DNA from: an uncultured Alphaproteobacteria bacterium
Lineage (GTDB): Bacteria > Pseudomonadota > Alphaproteobacteria > GCA-2731375
Length of the DNA stretch: 64,000 nt
NCBI GenBank assembly: GCA_951812805.1
Contig: CATOSZ010000001.1
Coordinates: forward strand, 1,240,001 to 1,304,000
Reading direction: 5' to 3'
Shown here: positions 8,998 to 17,820 of the stretch, piece after piece
Layout: the number at the start of each line of letters is the position of its first letter
Numbering within the stretch: position 1 is the stretch's first letter
Translations under genes and position numbers: made by a program
Notes under the pieces: generated by a model
Databases searched by the model: none
What the model was told of the DNA's origin: nothing
The model's input: the letters and a program-made list of their open reading frames with translations, nothing else

Positions 8998-9456
8998 AGC
9001 GGCGGGCCGAGCGGGATACGGCCAAATGGTGGCATCGCAACAGCGGCTCTACGTCCTCAGGGATCCACGTCCATAGTCGGGGGCGGGAGGGCGGCTTCCC
9101 AGTGGCGTGCGTTGATCGCAGTCAATGATCCAGGGCTGAAACTTCGTCACCTTGAGACATGAGGTCGCCACAAAAAGAGCGAGCCCTGAGACGATGAACA
9201 ATCGATACGCTACGCTCCTCGCCACTATCGAAACGGCTACGGGCAATACCTAGCGCTCGACAAAGAAATTGCCATATCATGGGAAGACAGCCTGGAAGAT
9301 GGCCATCCCAAACCATATCCGGGACGTCATAGTTGACCTTGTCCACACACTCGACTGAGTTCGAATGAACCAATGATGGGGATCCGCAGCGAGTTCCGGG
9401 GACATGGCGTCATCCCCATGCTCGACGCCATTGCCTGCCCCGGCAAATGCAAAGGA
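8998..9456. other. Intergenic region without a supported gene
   Basis: About 460 bases between the CoA transferase stop and the hydrolase stop. The stretch is visibly less GC-rich than its surroundings and the short open frames on both strands here (up to about 80 codons) show neither a recognisable domain nor a good ribosome site. No convincing hairpin terminator or transposon end was found. It reads like non-coding or decayed sequence that joins the atypical patch holding the hydrolase gene. Confidence 0.4.
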
Positions 9457-10482
9457 TTAACCTTGTTGGCAATTCCTCATGGAATTCGTAAAGAATGCCG
9501 CGACTTCATTGACGAAAATCGTGTTGAATCGGTGCCTGTCGAAACCAGGTGGATCGGTGACTAGTTCACGCGGCAATACACTCTCCAGAGCAGCGGGGAA
9601 CGGTGCAAGAAAAGCATAGTGGCCGGCACCCTCCACCAATCGTTCGGAAAGAGAGCGAACTTGATCGCCATCTGACAACGCATTGGCCAATCGCTGAGCA
9701 TTTGCCGAGCCAGACAGAACATCCTCTTCGCTCGGTCGGGCAATTACGACCTCCTGAACCTTCAGACCTGCTAACTCTTCGTCTCTGTAGAATGCGGTCA
9801 CCGGGTCAGCAAAATAAGCAGCGCACACTATTGGCGCGTTATCTCGAGGCACTTGGGTTTGACGATCCGCATCCCCGGCCAATTCGAACGTCCGCACAAC
9901 GCGGCAGAGTGGGTCGTCTCGAAAACGGCGGCAATGTTCGGCGGGCTGCGCCAATTCCGGAGAGCCGCCGAGCAAACCTATGATCGCATGACCGCCAAGC
10001 GAAAAGCCAAATACCCCTAACCGCCGTGGATCGATCGCGGCCGCCCAAATGTCAGATGTGATCAAGGCGCGAAGTGTAGCGCTGAGATGTTCGGGCCGGT
10101 CAAGGACTGCTTTCCCGGTTTCGAAGCCGCTCCGATCCTCAAAATTGTCCCCTGGATGAAGCGGCGCAGCAACTATGAACCCCTCAAGCGCAAGCGCGGC
10201 AGCGACATTCCGATGGCCAAGGTCGCTTCCACCCGTCCCATGAGAGAGAAGCACTACACCATGTCGCCCTGGTGCAATCTCAGCATCGCGGGTGCCGGCC
10301 ATTGCAAACGGTCCGATTTCGAAGCCATTTCCCTTCACTGAAGATGGATACCAGATCGATACCCGCATTTCGGATCCATGCCAATCCGCTTGCAATTGGC
10401 TGAAACCTACCCCGTAGCTCCCGCCAGGCAGTGCCGCCGAGGGCAAACAAATCAGTAGGAACGCGATTAGCCCGCTTCTCAA
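9457..10482 (-). CDS. Secreted alpha/beta hydrolase, dienelactone hydrolase-like
   Basis: A predicted exported hydrolase of 341 residues. A signal peptide (RSGLIAFLLICLPSAALPGG) opens the protein. Then VVLLSHGTGGSD forms the oxyanion region and GVFGFSLGGHA the GxSxGG nucleophile elbow; VEGAGHYAFLAP near the end supplies the likely catalytic His. The pattern fits the predicted dienelactone hydrolase/platelet-activating factor acetylhydrolase-like group. The start is a TTG at 10482, chosen because GGAGAGA lies six bases before it and the signal peptide begins there; the frame stays open for 100 more codons upstream without signal or domain. Codon use is less GC-biased than neighbours, suggesting a different origin. 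It faces convergently into an empty region. Confidence 0.75.
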   Translation of the reverse strand: MRSGLIAFLLICLPSAALPGGSYGVGFSQLQADWHGSEMRVSIWYPSSVKGNGFEIGPFAMAGTRDAEIAPGRHGVVLLSHGTGGSDLGHRNVAAALALEGFIVAAPLHPGDNFEDRSGFETGKAVLDRPEHLSATLRALITSDIWAAAIDPRRLGVFGFSLGGHAIIGLLGGSPELAQPAEHCRRFRDDPLCRVVRTFELAGDADRQTQVPRDNAPIVCAAYFADPVTAFYRDEELAGLKVQEVVIARPSEEDVLSGSANAQRLANALSDGDQVRSLSERLVEGAGHYAFLAPFPAALESVLPRELVTDPPGFDRHRFNTIFVNEVAAFFTNSMRNCQQG

Positions 10483-10793
10483 AGGCTCTCTCCGTTTTTC
10501 GGCACTGGCAACAATGAGGGTCCAACTGCCCCTTTGACCCTTGCTCCACTTTGGCTGATTAGCCTGCCATGCCGCAAGTGTTCGCGCAATTTCTGAGGCT
10601 GCTATCGAGCGACCAGAATCAAACAACGAGCAATTTTGCCAGATGCTAATTGAGGAAATTACATTGTTGCTCGACCTGTGGATAACCCGATAACGCGGCG
10701 GGAATCTCGACCCTCTCCAAATCCGGCCGGTTTTGCACCCCCCGGCGAAACATGCTTTCCTGGCATTGGAGGCGTGAATCACGGAGATTTCGC
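10483..10793. other. Divergent intergenic region
   Basis: About 310 bases between the leftward hydrolase gene and the rightward LpxR-type gene. It is relatively AT-rich and must hold promoters for both. I see no RNA gene or operator that I can name. The hydrolase frame remains open through most of it, but that extension has no domain features. Confidence 0.4.
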
Positions 10794-11860
10794 GTGTTTT
10801 CAGTTCGTTGGTTCCGCACGGCCCTGGTGGCCGGCTCGCTATTGCTGTCCGCCGGCCTCGCGCAAAGCGAAGAGCCGCGCGGTGTCGTCAGTTTCATGAA
10901 CGATAACGACGTCTATACCGGCACCGACGGCGACTATTCGAACGGCATGCAGTTCACCTATCTCTCGCCCGTGCTGGCGGAGGCGGGCGCGGCGGCGGAC
11001 GGCGGCACGCATCCCGCGCGCTGGGTGGCGGATCGGCTGCCGGTCTTCGATCGCCCGGGCCATCTGCGCTGGGGACTCAGCCTCGGGCATGCCATCTTTA
11101 CGCCCGGCAATACCTTCACGCGGTTCCGCGTCACCAACGACCGGCCGTATGCCGGCTGGCTCTATCTCGGCCTCTCGCTGACGCGGGCCGACGACGACGG
11201 CAGCGGTGACGGCAGCGGTGACGGCGACCGGGCGATGGCGGGGTGATGGACAACCTCACCCTCGATCTCGGCGTCATCGGCCCGCTGGCCCAGGGGGAGC
11301 GGGTGCAGAACGATTGGCACACGCTGATCGGCGATCCCGAAACCAACGGCTGGCGCCATCAGCTGGCCAACGAGCCCGGCCTCAACTTGGCCTACCAGCG
11401 GCTGTGGCGATTGACCTTCGACGACATGCCGTTGGGCGGCCTCGAGGTCGACGTGATGCCGCGCCTCGGCGGTGCCATCGGCAATGTGGCGACGAACCTG
11501 ATGCTCGGCGGCAGCCTCAGGATCGGGCGCGGCCTGGATTACGACTTCGGCCCGCCCCGGATCGGGCAGAGCGCCGTCGGTCGCAACCACTTCAAAGCAC
11601 GGGATCGGATCGGCTGGCACCTGTTCGCCGATGTCGAGGGACGGGTCGTCGGCCGCGACATCTTCCTGGACGGTAACAGCTTCGGCGGCGGCCACTCCCT
11701 GCATAGCCATCCCTTCGTCGCCGAGGCGCGCTTCGGTGCCGCGCTGACCTGGCGCTGGTTCCGCCTGAGCTTCTCGCACGTCTATCTCTCGCCGCAGTTC
11801 GAGGGCGGGCCGTCCCACCGCTTCGGCGCCATCACCTTATCTTTCAGCGTTCCCTTCTAA
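10794..11860 (+). pseudogene. LpxR-family lipid A deacylase (DUF2219), frameshifted
   Basis: Outer-membrane beta-barrel of the LpxR family, which removes the 3'-acyloxyacyl chain of lipid A. The first frame starts at GTG 10794 (GGAG seven bases upstream) with a clean signal peptide, then GVVSFMNDNDVYTGTDGDYSNG and DRPYAGWLYLGLSLT, both typical of the family. It hits TGA at 11244-11246. The family resumes in another frame with DNLTLDLGVIGP, the NDWHTLIGDP His, GWRHQLANEPG and the barrel to the end at 11860. Adding one G to the GGGG run at 11240-11243 restores a single frame. The break follows a twice-repeated 12-base unit (GGCAGCGGTGAC). It may be a true mutation or a sequencing slip; with the base restored the protein would be about 355 residues and normal. 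Confidence 0.85.
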
Positions 11861-11867
11861 GGCCTTG

Positions 11868-12857
11868 TCATTCCTCTGAAAGGAAGGCGCGTACGAGCGC
11901 ACGAGCACCGACCGTGGGGGCGAGGCTGCCGGCGGTGACCTCCGCCTCGATACGGGCGCGCTCGGCCGTCATGGCGTCGGTCGTCGTGAGGCGGGACAGC
12001 AGTTCTGCCTCCACCTCACGCCAGAGCCAGTGACGGGCCTGTTCGGCGCGGCAGGCGGCGAGAGTCCCGTCGGCGGCGAGCGCCGCGTGCTGCCGCGCCA
12101 CCGCCTCGGCGACGGCGTCTATCCCGCGCCCCTGATGGGCCGAGGTCATCAGGGTTTCCGCCGTCCAGCAGGCATGCTTGGGCCGCATCAGCCCCAGCGC
12201 CGCCCGGTAGTCCGCCACGGCGTGGCGCGCCGCCCCTTCGAGCGCGCCGTCCGCCTTGGTGACGACGACCAGGTCGGCCAGTTCCATGACCCCACGCTTG
12301 ATGCCCTGCAACTCGTCCCCGCCGCCGGGCGCGGCGAGCAGGAGGAAGCAATCGACCATTTCGTCGACGGCGTATTCCGATTGGCCGACGCCGACGGTCT
12401 CGACCAGTACCCGGTCGAAGCCCGCCGCCTCGGCCAGCAGCATCGCTTCCCGCGTGCGCCGGGCGACGCCGCCGAGGGACCCGGCGGCCGGCGTCGGGCG
12501 AATGAAGGCGTTCGGGTCCCGGCTCAGCGCCGGCATCCGGGTCTTGTCGCCGAGGATCGAGCCGCCGGTGCGCGAAGAAGAGGGGTCGACCGCCAGCACC
12601 GCCACCTTGTGACCCTCACCCGTCAGGTGGCGGCCGAAGGCCTCGATGAAGCTGGACTTGCCGACGCCCGGCGCGCCGGAAATGCCGAGGCGAAGCGCCG
12701 CGCCCGTGCCCGCCATGACCCGGGCGAGCAACGCCTCGGTCGCCCGGCGATGGTCGGCGCGCGTCGACTCGGCCCGGGTGATGGCGCGCGCGAGCGCCCG
12801 CCGGTCGCCCGCCGTCAGCCGCATGGCCAGGTCCTCGATGTCGTCGTCGCTGCTCAT
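11868..12857 (-). CDS. meaB: MeaB/ArgK-family GTPase, methylmalonyl-CoA mutase chaperone
   Basis: A G3E-type P-loop GTPase of 329 residues that protects and reloads adenosylcobalamin-dependent methylmalonyl-CoA mutase. The Walker A motif is GAPGVGKSS, followed by LAVDPSSSRTGGSILGDKTRM, the ETVGVGQSE switch and VVTKADG for base recognition. The N-terminal helices and C-terminal dimerisation region are present, so length is normal. The mutase genes are not in this window; the nearest neighbours have no B12 link. ATG 12857 begins a typical MeaB N terminus; the frame is open another 16 codons upstream. It is convergent with the LpxR-type gene, 7 bp apart. Confidence 0.9.
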   Translation of the reverse strand: MSSDDDIEDLAMRLTAGDRRALARAITRAESTRADHRRATEALLARVMAGTGAALRLGISGAPGVGKSSFIEAFGRHLTGEGHKVAVLAVDPSSSRTGGSILGDKTRMPALSRDPNAFIRPTPAAGSLGGVARRTREAMLLAEAAGFDRVLVETVGVGQSEYAVDEMVDCFLLLAAPGGGDELQGIKRGVMELADLVVVTKADGALEGAARHAVADYRAALGLMRPKHACWTAETLMTSAHQGRGIDAVAEAVARQHAALAADGTLAACRAEQARHWLWREVEAELLSRLTTTDAMTAERARIEAEVTAGSLAPTVGARALVRAFLSEE

Positions 12858-12943
12858 CGCCCGGCAAGATAGCCGATGCGGCGACGGTGGGGCAGCGGAT
12901 TTCACCTATACTGCGAGGGCAAGGACGACGGAGGGGTAACGGC

Positions 12944-13762
12944 ATGGCAAGCGTGGCGGCGCCGAGCGGCGAGATCCATTGGCAGGCGCACGATATGACA
13001 CCGCCCTGGCGGCGCGCGCCGGAGACGATCGTCTTCCATCACGGCATCGGCACGTCGGGCGGAATCTGGAGCGACTGGCTGCCGGTGCTGGCCGGGCGCT
13101 ACCGCCTGGTGACCTTCGATCTGCCGGGTTTCGGCCGCTCGACAACGCCGGGCGAAGATCATCGCTGGACGCTGGACGGCATGCTGGCGGACCTGCTGGC
13201 GGTGGCGGACGCCGCGGGGGCGGCGCGCTTCCATCTGGTGGGCGAGTCGGCCGGCGGCACGCTCGCGCTGCATGCGGCCTTGCAGGCGCCGGACCGGTTG
13301 GCGAGCGTCACCGGCGTCTCCTGCACCCACCGGGGGGACGCCATCCAACGGGTCGGCGAGTGGTGGGAGCAGATCCCCGGCGCCACCCTCGCCGACTGGT
13401 CGGCGGAGATGATGCGCCTGCGCTTTCACGACGGCCGGGTGCCGGCGGACGCACTCGCCTGGTTCAAGGCGGAGCAGGACGCCGGCGACCCCCGCACCGT
13501 GCTCGCCATCGCCGAGATGCTGGTCGGCGCGGACATGACGGCACGGCTCGGCGAGATCGCCCTACCCGTCTTGCTGCTGGCCCCGGACGCAAGCCCTTTC
13601 GTCGCCCCGCCGATCGCCGCCGAGCTGCACGCCCTGCTTCCCGACGCGGAGCTGCGCATCTTTCCCCATGCCCGCCACGGCCTGGCGTTTTCCCATGGCC
13701 GGGAGGCGGCGGCGACCCTATATGAGTTTCTCGCCCGCCGCGGAGAGGAGGACCGCCCATGA
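12944..13762 (+). CDS. Alpha/beta fold hydrolase
   Basis: A cytosolic alpha/beta hydrolase of 272 residues. TIVFHHGIGTSGGIW holds the oxyanion region, FDLPGFGRS is the usual second strand turn, HLVGESAGGTLAL contains the Ser nucleophile in GESAGG, and PHARHGLAFSH supplies the His near the end. It belongs to the large group of ester, lactone and C-C bond hydrolases; sequence does not define the substrate. A GGAGGGG site precedes ATG 12944. Its stop overlaps the start of the glyoxalase-family gene by ATGA, so the pair is translationally coupled and probably acts on the same compound. Confidence 0.85.
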   Translation: MASVAAPSGEIHWQAHDMTPPWRRAPETIVFHHGIGTSGGIWSDWLPVLAGRYRLVTFDLPGFGRSTTPGEDHRWTLDGMLADLLAVADAAGAARFHLVGESAGGTLALHAALQAPDRLASVTGVSCTHRGDAIQRVGEWWEQIPGATLADWSAEMMRLRFHDGRVPADALAWFKAEQDAGDPRTVLAIAEMLVGADMTARLGEIALPVLLLAPDASPFVAPPIAAELHALLPDAELRIFPHARHGLAFSHGREAAATLYEFLARRGEEDRP

Positions 13763-14394
13763 AGATCACCGGCATCAATCATCTGGCCTTCATCACCGAC
13801 GACATGGAGAAGACCATCCGCTACTACCGCGACCTGTTGGGCATGACGCTCGAGGCCGGGGTCGGCCACGACGGCTTCCGGCATTACTTCTTCCGCGCCG
13901 GCAACACGCAGATCGCCTTCTTCGAATACGACGGCGCGAGCCCGATGGCGCGCAAAGGCCACGGCGTGATGACCAGCCTGCCGCTCGGCTTCGACCACCT
14001 CTCGTTCCAGGTCGAAAGCCGGGAAGACCTCTTCGCGCTGAAGGACCTGTTGGAGGGCGCCGGCTTCGAGGTCTCCCCCGCCGTCGACCACGGCACCATC
14101 TGGTCGATCTATTTCTTCGATCCCAACAACATCCCGCTGGAGGCGAGCTGGACCCTGGTCGATATCGTCCAGCCGCCGGCGATGGCCGAAACCGATCCGC
14201 TGCCCATCGTCGCCGAGGGCGCGGCGCCGCAGCCGGGCCACTGGCCGGCGCCGACGACGCGCACGCCGGAAGCCGCCATGGTCGCGCACGCCGGTAACGG
14301 CCATCCCATGCGCCAGGCCTTGCTGAACGAAGGCCGCGGCAGCCTGACGGCGGATGCGGAAGCGGTGCTCGGGCCCGCACAGGCGGCCGAGTAG
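13759..14394 (+). CDS. VOC (glyoxalase/bleomycin resistance) family protein
   Basis: A 211-residue protein with an N-terminal vicinal oxygen chelate domain. ITGINHLAFITDDMEKTIRYY starts the first beta-alpha-beta unit with a metal-ligand His, GFDHLSFQV supplies the second His, and a Glu follows in NIPLEASW. Such domains bind a divalent metal and act as dioxygenases, isomerases or epimerases. The C-terminal 70 residues are Pro/Ala-rich and lie outside the domain; they may be disordered. It overlaps the preceding hydrolase by 4 bp, and this pairing suggests ring cleavage followed by hydrolysis, but that is inference. Confidence 0.8.
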   Translation: MKITGINHLAFITDDMEKTIRYYRDLLGMTLEAGVGHDGFRHYFFRAGNTQIAFFEYDGASPMARKGHGVMTSLPLGFDHLSFQVESREDLFALKDLLEGAGFEVSPAVDHGTIWSIYFFDPNNIPLEASWTLVDIVQPPAMAETDPLPIVAEGAAPQPGHWPAPTTRTPEAAMVAHAGNGHPMRQALLNEGRGSLTADAEAVLGPAQAAE

Positions 14395-14476
14395 TCTCGC
14401 GCGACGGCCCATAGATCCCGGCGGACGTCCGGGCTAGCATGCGCGCCCAAGTCACGAAACAGGTGAAGGGGCCGGC

Positions 14477-16099
14477 ATGAGTGAAGCGCCCAACAACGAT
14501 CCGGTCGACGTGCTGATCATCGGCGCCGGTGCCTCCGGTGCGGCGATCGCCTGGAGCCTGACGGAAACGCGCATGCGGATCCTCTGTCTCGAACAGGGCG
14601 ACTGGATGACGCCGTCGCGCTATCCGACGACACAGGTGGATTACGAGGCCGCGCAGTTCGGCGCCTTCAACGTCAACCCCAACGTGCGCGGCCTGGACAA
14701 CGACTATCCGGTCAACACCGCCGATTCACCCATCGACGTGTTGAACTACAACGCCGTCGGCGGCAGCACGATCGTCTATGCGGCGCACTTCCCCCGCCTG
14801 CATCCCTCCGATTTCCGGGTCCGGAGCCTGGACGGTGTGGCCGACGACTGGCCGATCAGCTACGACGATCTCGACCCCTTCTTCGCGCAGAACGACCGGG
14901 TCATGGGCGTCTCCGGCCTCGCGGGCGATCCGATGTATCCGCCGAAGGACCCGCCCCTGCCCCCGCTGCCGCTCGGCCGCGTCGGTGAAGTCGTCGCCGG
15001 CGGCTTCGACAAGCTCGGCTGGCACTGGTGGCCCTCCGACGCGGCGATCCTCTCGCAGCCCTACGACGGGCGCGACAAATGCCTGAACCTCAATCCCTGC
15101 TCGTCCGGCTGCTCGCAAGGCGCCAAGGCGAGCGTCGACATCACCTACTGGCCACAGGCGATCCGCAGCGGCGTCGAGCTCAAGACCCGATGCCGGGTCC
15201 GGGAGATCACCCTCGACGAAGACGGCATGGCGAACGGCGCGATCTATTACGACGCCGAGGGGCGGGAGTGTTTCCAGAAGGCGGAAGTCGTGATCATGGC
15301 CTGCAACGGCGTCGGCACGCCGCGCATCCTGCTGAATTCGACCTCGTCGCGGTTTCCCGACGGCCTCGCCAACCGCAGCGGCCTCGTCGGCCGGAACCTG
15401 ATGTTCCACCCCGTCGCCTATATCCGGGGCATCTTCGAGGAACGCCTGGACACCCATCGGGGACCGCAGGGGACCTGCATCCTGAGCAAGGAATTCTACG
15501 AAACCGACACCTCGCGCGGTTTCGTGCGCGGCTACGACATGCAGGTCGTGCGCGGCAACGCCGGACCGCTGGTGACCGCCCTGCAGGGCCACCACACCGG
15601 CCAAATTCCCTGGGGCCCCGGGCACCACGAGGCGTTCCGCCAGCGCTTCGACCACTCCGCCAGCATGGTGGTGATGGCCGAGGACCTGCCGGAGGCGCAC
15701 AACCGGGTCACCCTCGACCCCGAACTCGTGGATTCCAACGGCATCCCGGCGCCGAAGGTCTCCTACACGCTCAGCGACAACAGCCGCCGGATCCTGGAGC
15801 ACGGCCTGGCGCGCGGCGAGGAGGTGATGCGGGCGGCCGGTGCGACCGAGGTGGAGAAGACCGATCTGCTGCGCGCCTCGGGCTGGCACCTGCTCGGCAC
15901 CGCGCGGATGGGCGACGACCCGGAACGCTCCGTGGTCAACTCATGGGGCCGCGCGCACGACGTCCGCAATCTCTTCGTCGTCGACGGCTCCCTCTTCGTC
16001 ACCGCGGGCGGCGTCAATCCGACGAGCACCATTCAGGCGCTCGCCCTCTATATCGGCGATCGGATGAAGAAGAACCTCGCCAACCTGTTCGACGATTGA
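14477..16099 (+). CDS. GMC oxidoreductase, flavoprotein large subunit
   Basis: A 540-residue FAD-dependent dehydrogenase of the GMC family, related to the gluconate 2-dehydrogenase large subunit. VLIIGAGASGAAIAW is the FAD motif; GGSTIVYAAHFPR is the conserved loop; LNLNPCSSGCSQGAKAS holds a Cys cluster of the subgroup; GWHLLGTARMG and GGVNPTSTIQA near the end carry the catalytic His and Asn. No Tat or Sec signal is seen on this protein, unlike many periplasmic relatives. It is followed after 39 bp by a gene for the small subunit type used by this family, so the two should form one enzyme. No cytochrome subunit follows. Confidence 0.85.
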   Translation: MSEAPNNDPVDVLIIGAGASGAAIAWSLTETRMRILCLEQGDWMTPSRYPTTQVDYEAAQFGAFNVNPNVRGLDNDYPVNTADSPIDVLNYNAVGGSTIVYAAHFPRLHPSDFRVRSLDGVADDWPISYDDLDPFFAQNDRVMGVSGLAGDPMYPPKDPPLPPLPLGRVGEVVAGGFDKLGWHWWPSDAAILSQPYDGRDKCLNLNPCSSGCSQGAKASVDITYWPQAIRSGVELKTRCRVREITLDEDGMANGAIYYDAEGRECFQKAEVVIMACNGVGTPRILLNSTSSRFPDGLANRSGLVGRNLMFHPVAYIRGIFEERLDTHRGPQGTCILSKEFYETDTSRGFVRGYDMQVVRGNAGPLVTALQGHHTGQIPWGPGHHEAFRQRFDHSASMVVMAEDLPEAHNRVTLDPELVDSNGIPAPKVSYTLSDNSRRILEHGLARGEEVMRAAGATEVEKTDLLRASGWHLLGTARMGDDPERSVVNSWGRAHDVRNLFVVDGSLFVTAGGVNPTSTIQALALYIGDRMKKNLANLFDD

Positions 16100-16138
16100 G
16101 CCGGCCCGGCCCGGCCCGGGGAAAAGGAGATCCGAGCG

Positions 16139-16552
16139 ATGGATGAAGCTTCGAGCCGGCGCCTCCGCGCGCTCCTGGACACGATCTTGCCGGCGAGTGA
16201 CGACGGCCGCATGCCGAGCGCGGCGGAGCTGGATTTTTCAGCCTACCTGGAAACACAGGCCGCGGACTTCCAACCGGTACTGGCGGACATCATGTCGCGC
16301 TTCGAGGACGGCTTTGCCGAGCAGCCGCTGGCCGCCCGGGTCGAGCGCGCGCGCGAGGTCGCGAGCGCGGACAGCCGGGCCTTCAACAAGCTCGTCTTCC
16401 ACATTTACGATTGCTACTACCAGAACCCCCTGGTGCGCGGCCTGATCGGCACCCATCCCGCGCCGATCTTCCCCACCGGCAACGAAATCCCGGCGGGCGA
16501 CCTCACGTCTCTCGCCGCCGTGCAGGCCCGGGGCAAGGGATACCGGCGCTAA
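16139..16552 (+). CDS. Gluconate 2-dehydrogenase subunit 3-like small subunit
   Basis: A 137-residue all-helical protein that resembles gluconate 2-dehydrogenase subunit 3, beginning with RLRALLDTILPASDDGRMPSA, the usual start of that family, and ending with a short tail. It is shorter than periplasmic relatives and lacks the Tat signal that normally carries the complex out of the cell, which agrees with the signal-less flavoprotein upstream. A GGAG site precedes ATG 16139. The end overlaps the end of the convergent dioxygenase gene by 4 bp. Confidence 0.75.
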   Translation: MDEASSRRLRALLDTILPASDDGRMPSAAELDFSAYLETQAADFQPVLADIMSRFEDGFAEQPLAARVERAREVASADSRAFNKLVFHIYDCYYQNPLVRGLIGTHPAPIFPTGNEIPAGDLTSLAAVQARGKGYRR

Positions 16553-17706
16553 ATCGACAGGTCTTTCGTGTTGTAGTCGGTGATGACCCGCCGGACGGTT
16601 TCGGGGGTCCAGCGATAGTCGTCTTCCCGGCCGACGAAGGGCTGGTAGGCGAAGCGGCGCTCGTCCGCGAAGTGACGGGCGCGGGCATCGATCGCCACCT
16701 GGACGACGGCGGAACGTTCGAAGATCCGCGCCGCGTCGTAGACCGCGCCCGTCTTCACGCTCAACACGCCCGCCTGGCCCAACACCGAGGCCCGGCGGTG
16801 GAACCCGAAGGTGAGCGAGATCCTCTGGTGCGGCGAGGTATTGGCGAAGGAGCCGTGCAGCATCTGCCGATTGACGATGGTGACGTCGCCGGGCTTGCAC
16901 AGCAACGGCACCGCGTCGGGCAGGCACTCGTTCCCGCCGTTCCGCGCGATTCGTGCCTTGATGTCGATGCGGCCTTCCCGGTGGCTCCCCGGCACGACCC
17001 ACAGGCAGTTGGCCGGCGTCGTCTCGTAGAGCTGGACCTGGAAGTTGAAGCCGTGGATCTCCTCGTCCCAGTTCGCCGCGTCCCAGTGGGTGACGCCGTC
17101 CTGGTGCCAGGCGACGGAACCACCGAGGCCCGCGTGCTTGACGAAGATCGTGTCGGTGAAGGGCGTGAAGTCGGGCCCGTTGATCGTCGCCGCCACGGCC
17201 AGCAGCTTAGGATGCCCATAGACGCGCAGGCACGCGTCCGACGCGTGGCACATGCCCCACATGATGTGCACGACCTGCTCCGGCGCGTCGGCCTCCGGTT
17301 CGGGCTGGGTCATCTGGTGCGGATGGCGACCGCCGAGTTCCCGGGTGCCGCCCCAGGGGTCCGACAGCGGCTTGATGAAGATGTAAGGCGCCTTCGCGAG
17401 GTCGCGGCCGTAGGCGGGCCGGCCCTTCGCATCGAGCGATGCGCCCGGCTGCGCCGGCGCGCGTTCCAGCATGTCCGCGACGCCCGCGCGCAGGTCCTCG
17501 ATCTCGCCCGCCCCGACCACGTCTTCGAAGACGTAGAAGCCACGGTTGCGATAGGCTTCGCGGATCGACGCCTCGAGCCGGCCCTCGCCATCGAGCACCA
17601 GCGGCCCCTTGTTGGCGATGGCCTCCGCCCGGGCCGCGCCGTCGGCGCAGTAGGCGGCCATCCGCGAAGCGTAATCGGCGCGTGTCGGTTGGGGCGCGTC
17701 GTTCAT
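16549..17706 (-). CDS. Phytanoyl-CoA dioxygenase family protein
   Basis: A 385-residue Fe(II)/2-oxoglutarate oxygenase of the PhyH family. AWHQDGVTHWD carries the HxD iron ligands (near residue 195), and MLHGSFANTSPHQRISL carries the distal His and the Arg for 2-oxoglutarate. Length is somewhat above the usual 270-320, with an N-terminal helical extension. Start at ATG 17706 is preceded by GGGAGG; the frame is open well upstream across the neighbouring gene but only the part from here shows homology. It is divergent from the luciferase-like gene at 17821 and convergent with the GMC pair. Substrate unknown; PhyH relatives hydroxylate acyl chains, amino acids or small metabolites. Confidence 0.85.
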   Translation of the reverse strand: MNDAPQPTRADYASRMAAYCADGAARAEAIANKGPLVLDGEGRLEASIREAYRNRGFYVFEDVVGAGEIEDLRAGVADMLERAPAQPGASLDAKGRPAYGRDLAKAPYIFIKPLSDPWGGTRELGGRHPHQMTQPEPEADAPEQVVHIMWGMCHASDACLRVYGHPKLLAVAATINGPDFTPFTDTIFVKHAGLGGSVAWHQDGVTHWDAANWDEEIHGFNFQVQLYETTPANCLWVVPGSHREGRIDIKARIARNGGNECLPDAVPLLCKPGDVTIVNRQMLHGSFANTSPHQRISLTFGFHRRASVLGQAGVLSVKTGAVYDAARIFERSAVVQVAIDARARHFADERRFAYQPFVGREDDYRWTPETVRRVITDYNTKDLSI

Positions 17707-17820
17707 GGGGAGCCTCCCGATCTGCATTCCATGCCTGAAGCGAAAATCTAGCATGGGGCACGAACGAAGGGTCAACGATATGATGAGGCGCCCGCCCGCG
17801 ACTGAAACAAGGAACGCCCT

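Noticed and set aside
5937..9128. A 1063-codon open frame on the plus strand
   Set aside because: It lies antisense to the luciferase-like and GMC genes and out of frame with the CoA transferase; it is a by-product of very high GC and has no domain pattern.
9049..9564. Three short open frames (65-84 codons) around the hydrolase 3' end
   Set aside because: No ribosome sites, no similarity I recognise and overlapping on both strands.
11198..11230. Variable-number tandem repeat
   Set aside because: The 12-base unit occurs only twice plus a partial copy, too few to call a true VNTR; kept only as context for the frameshift.
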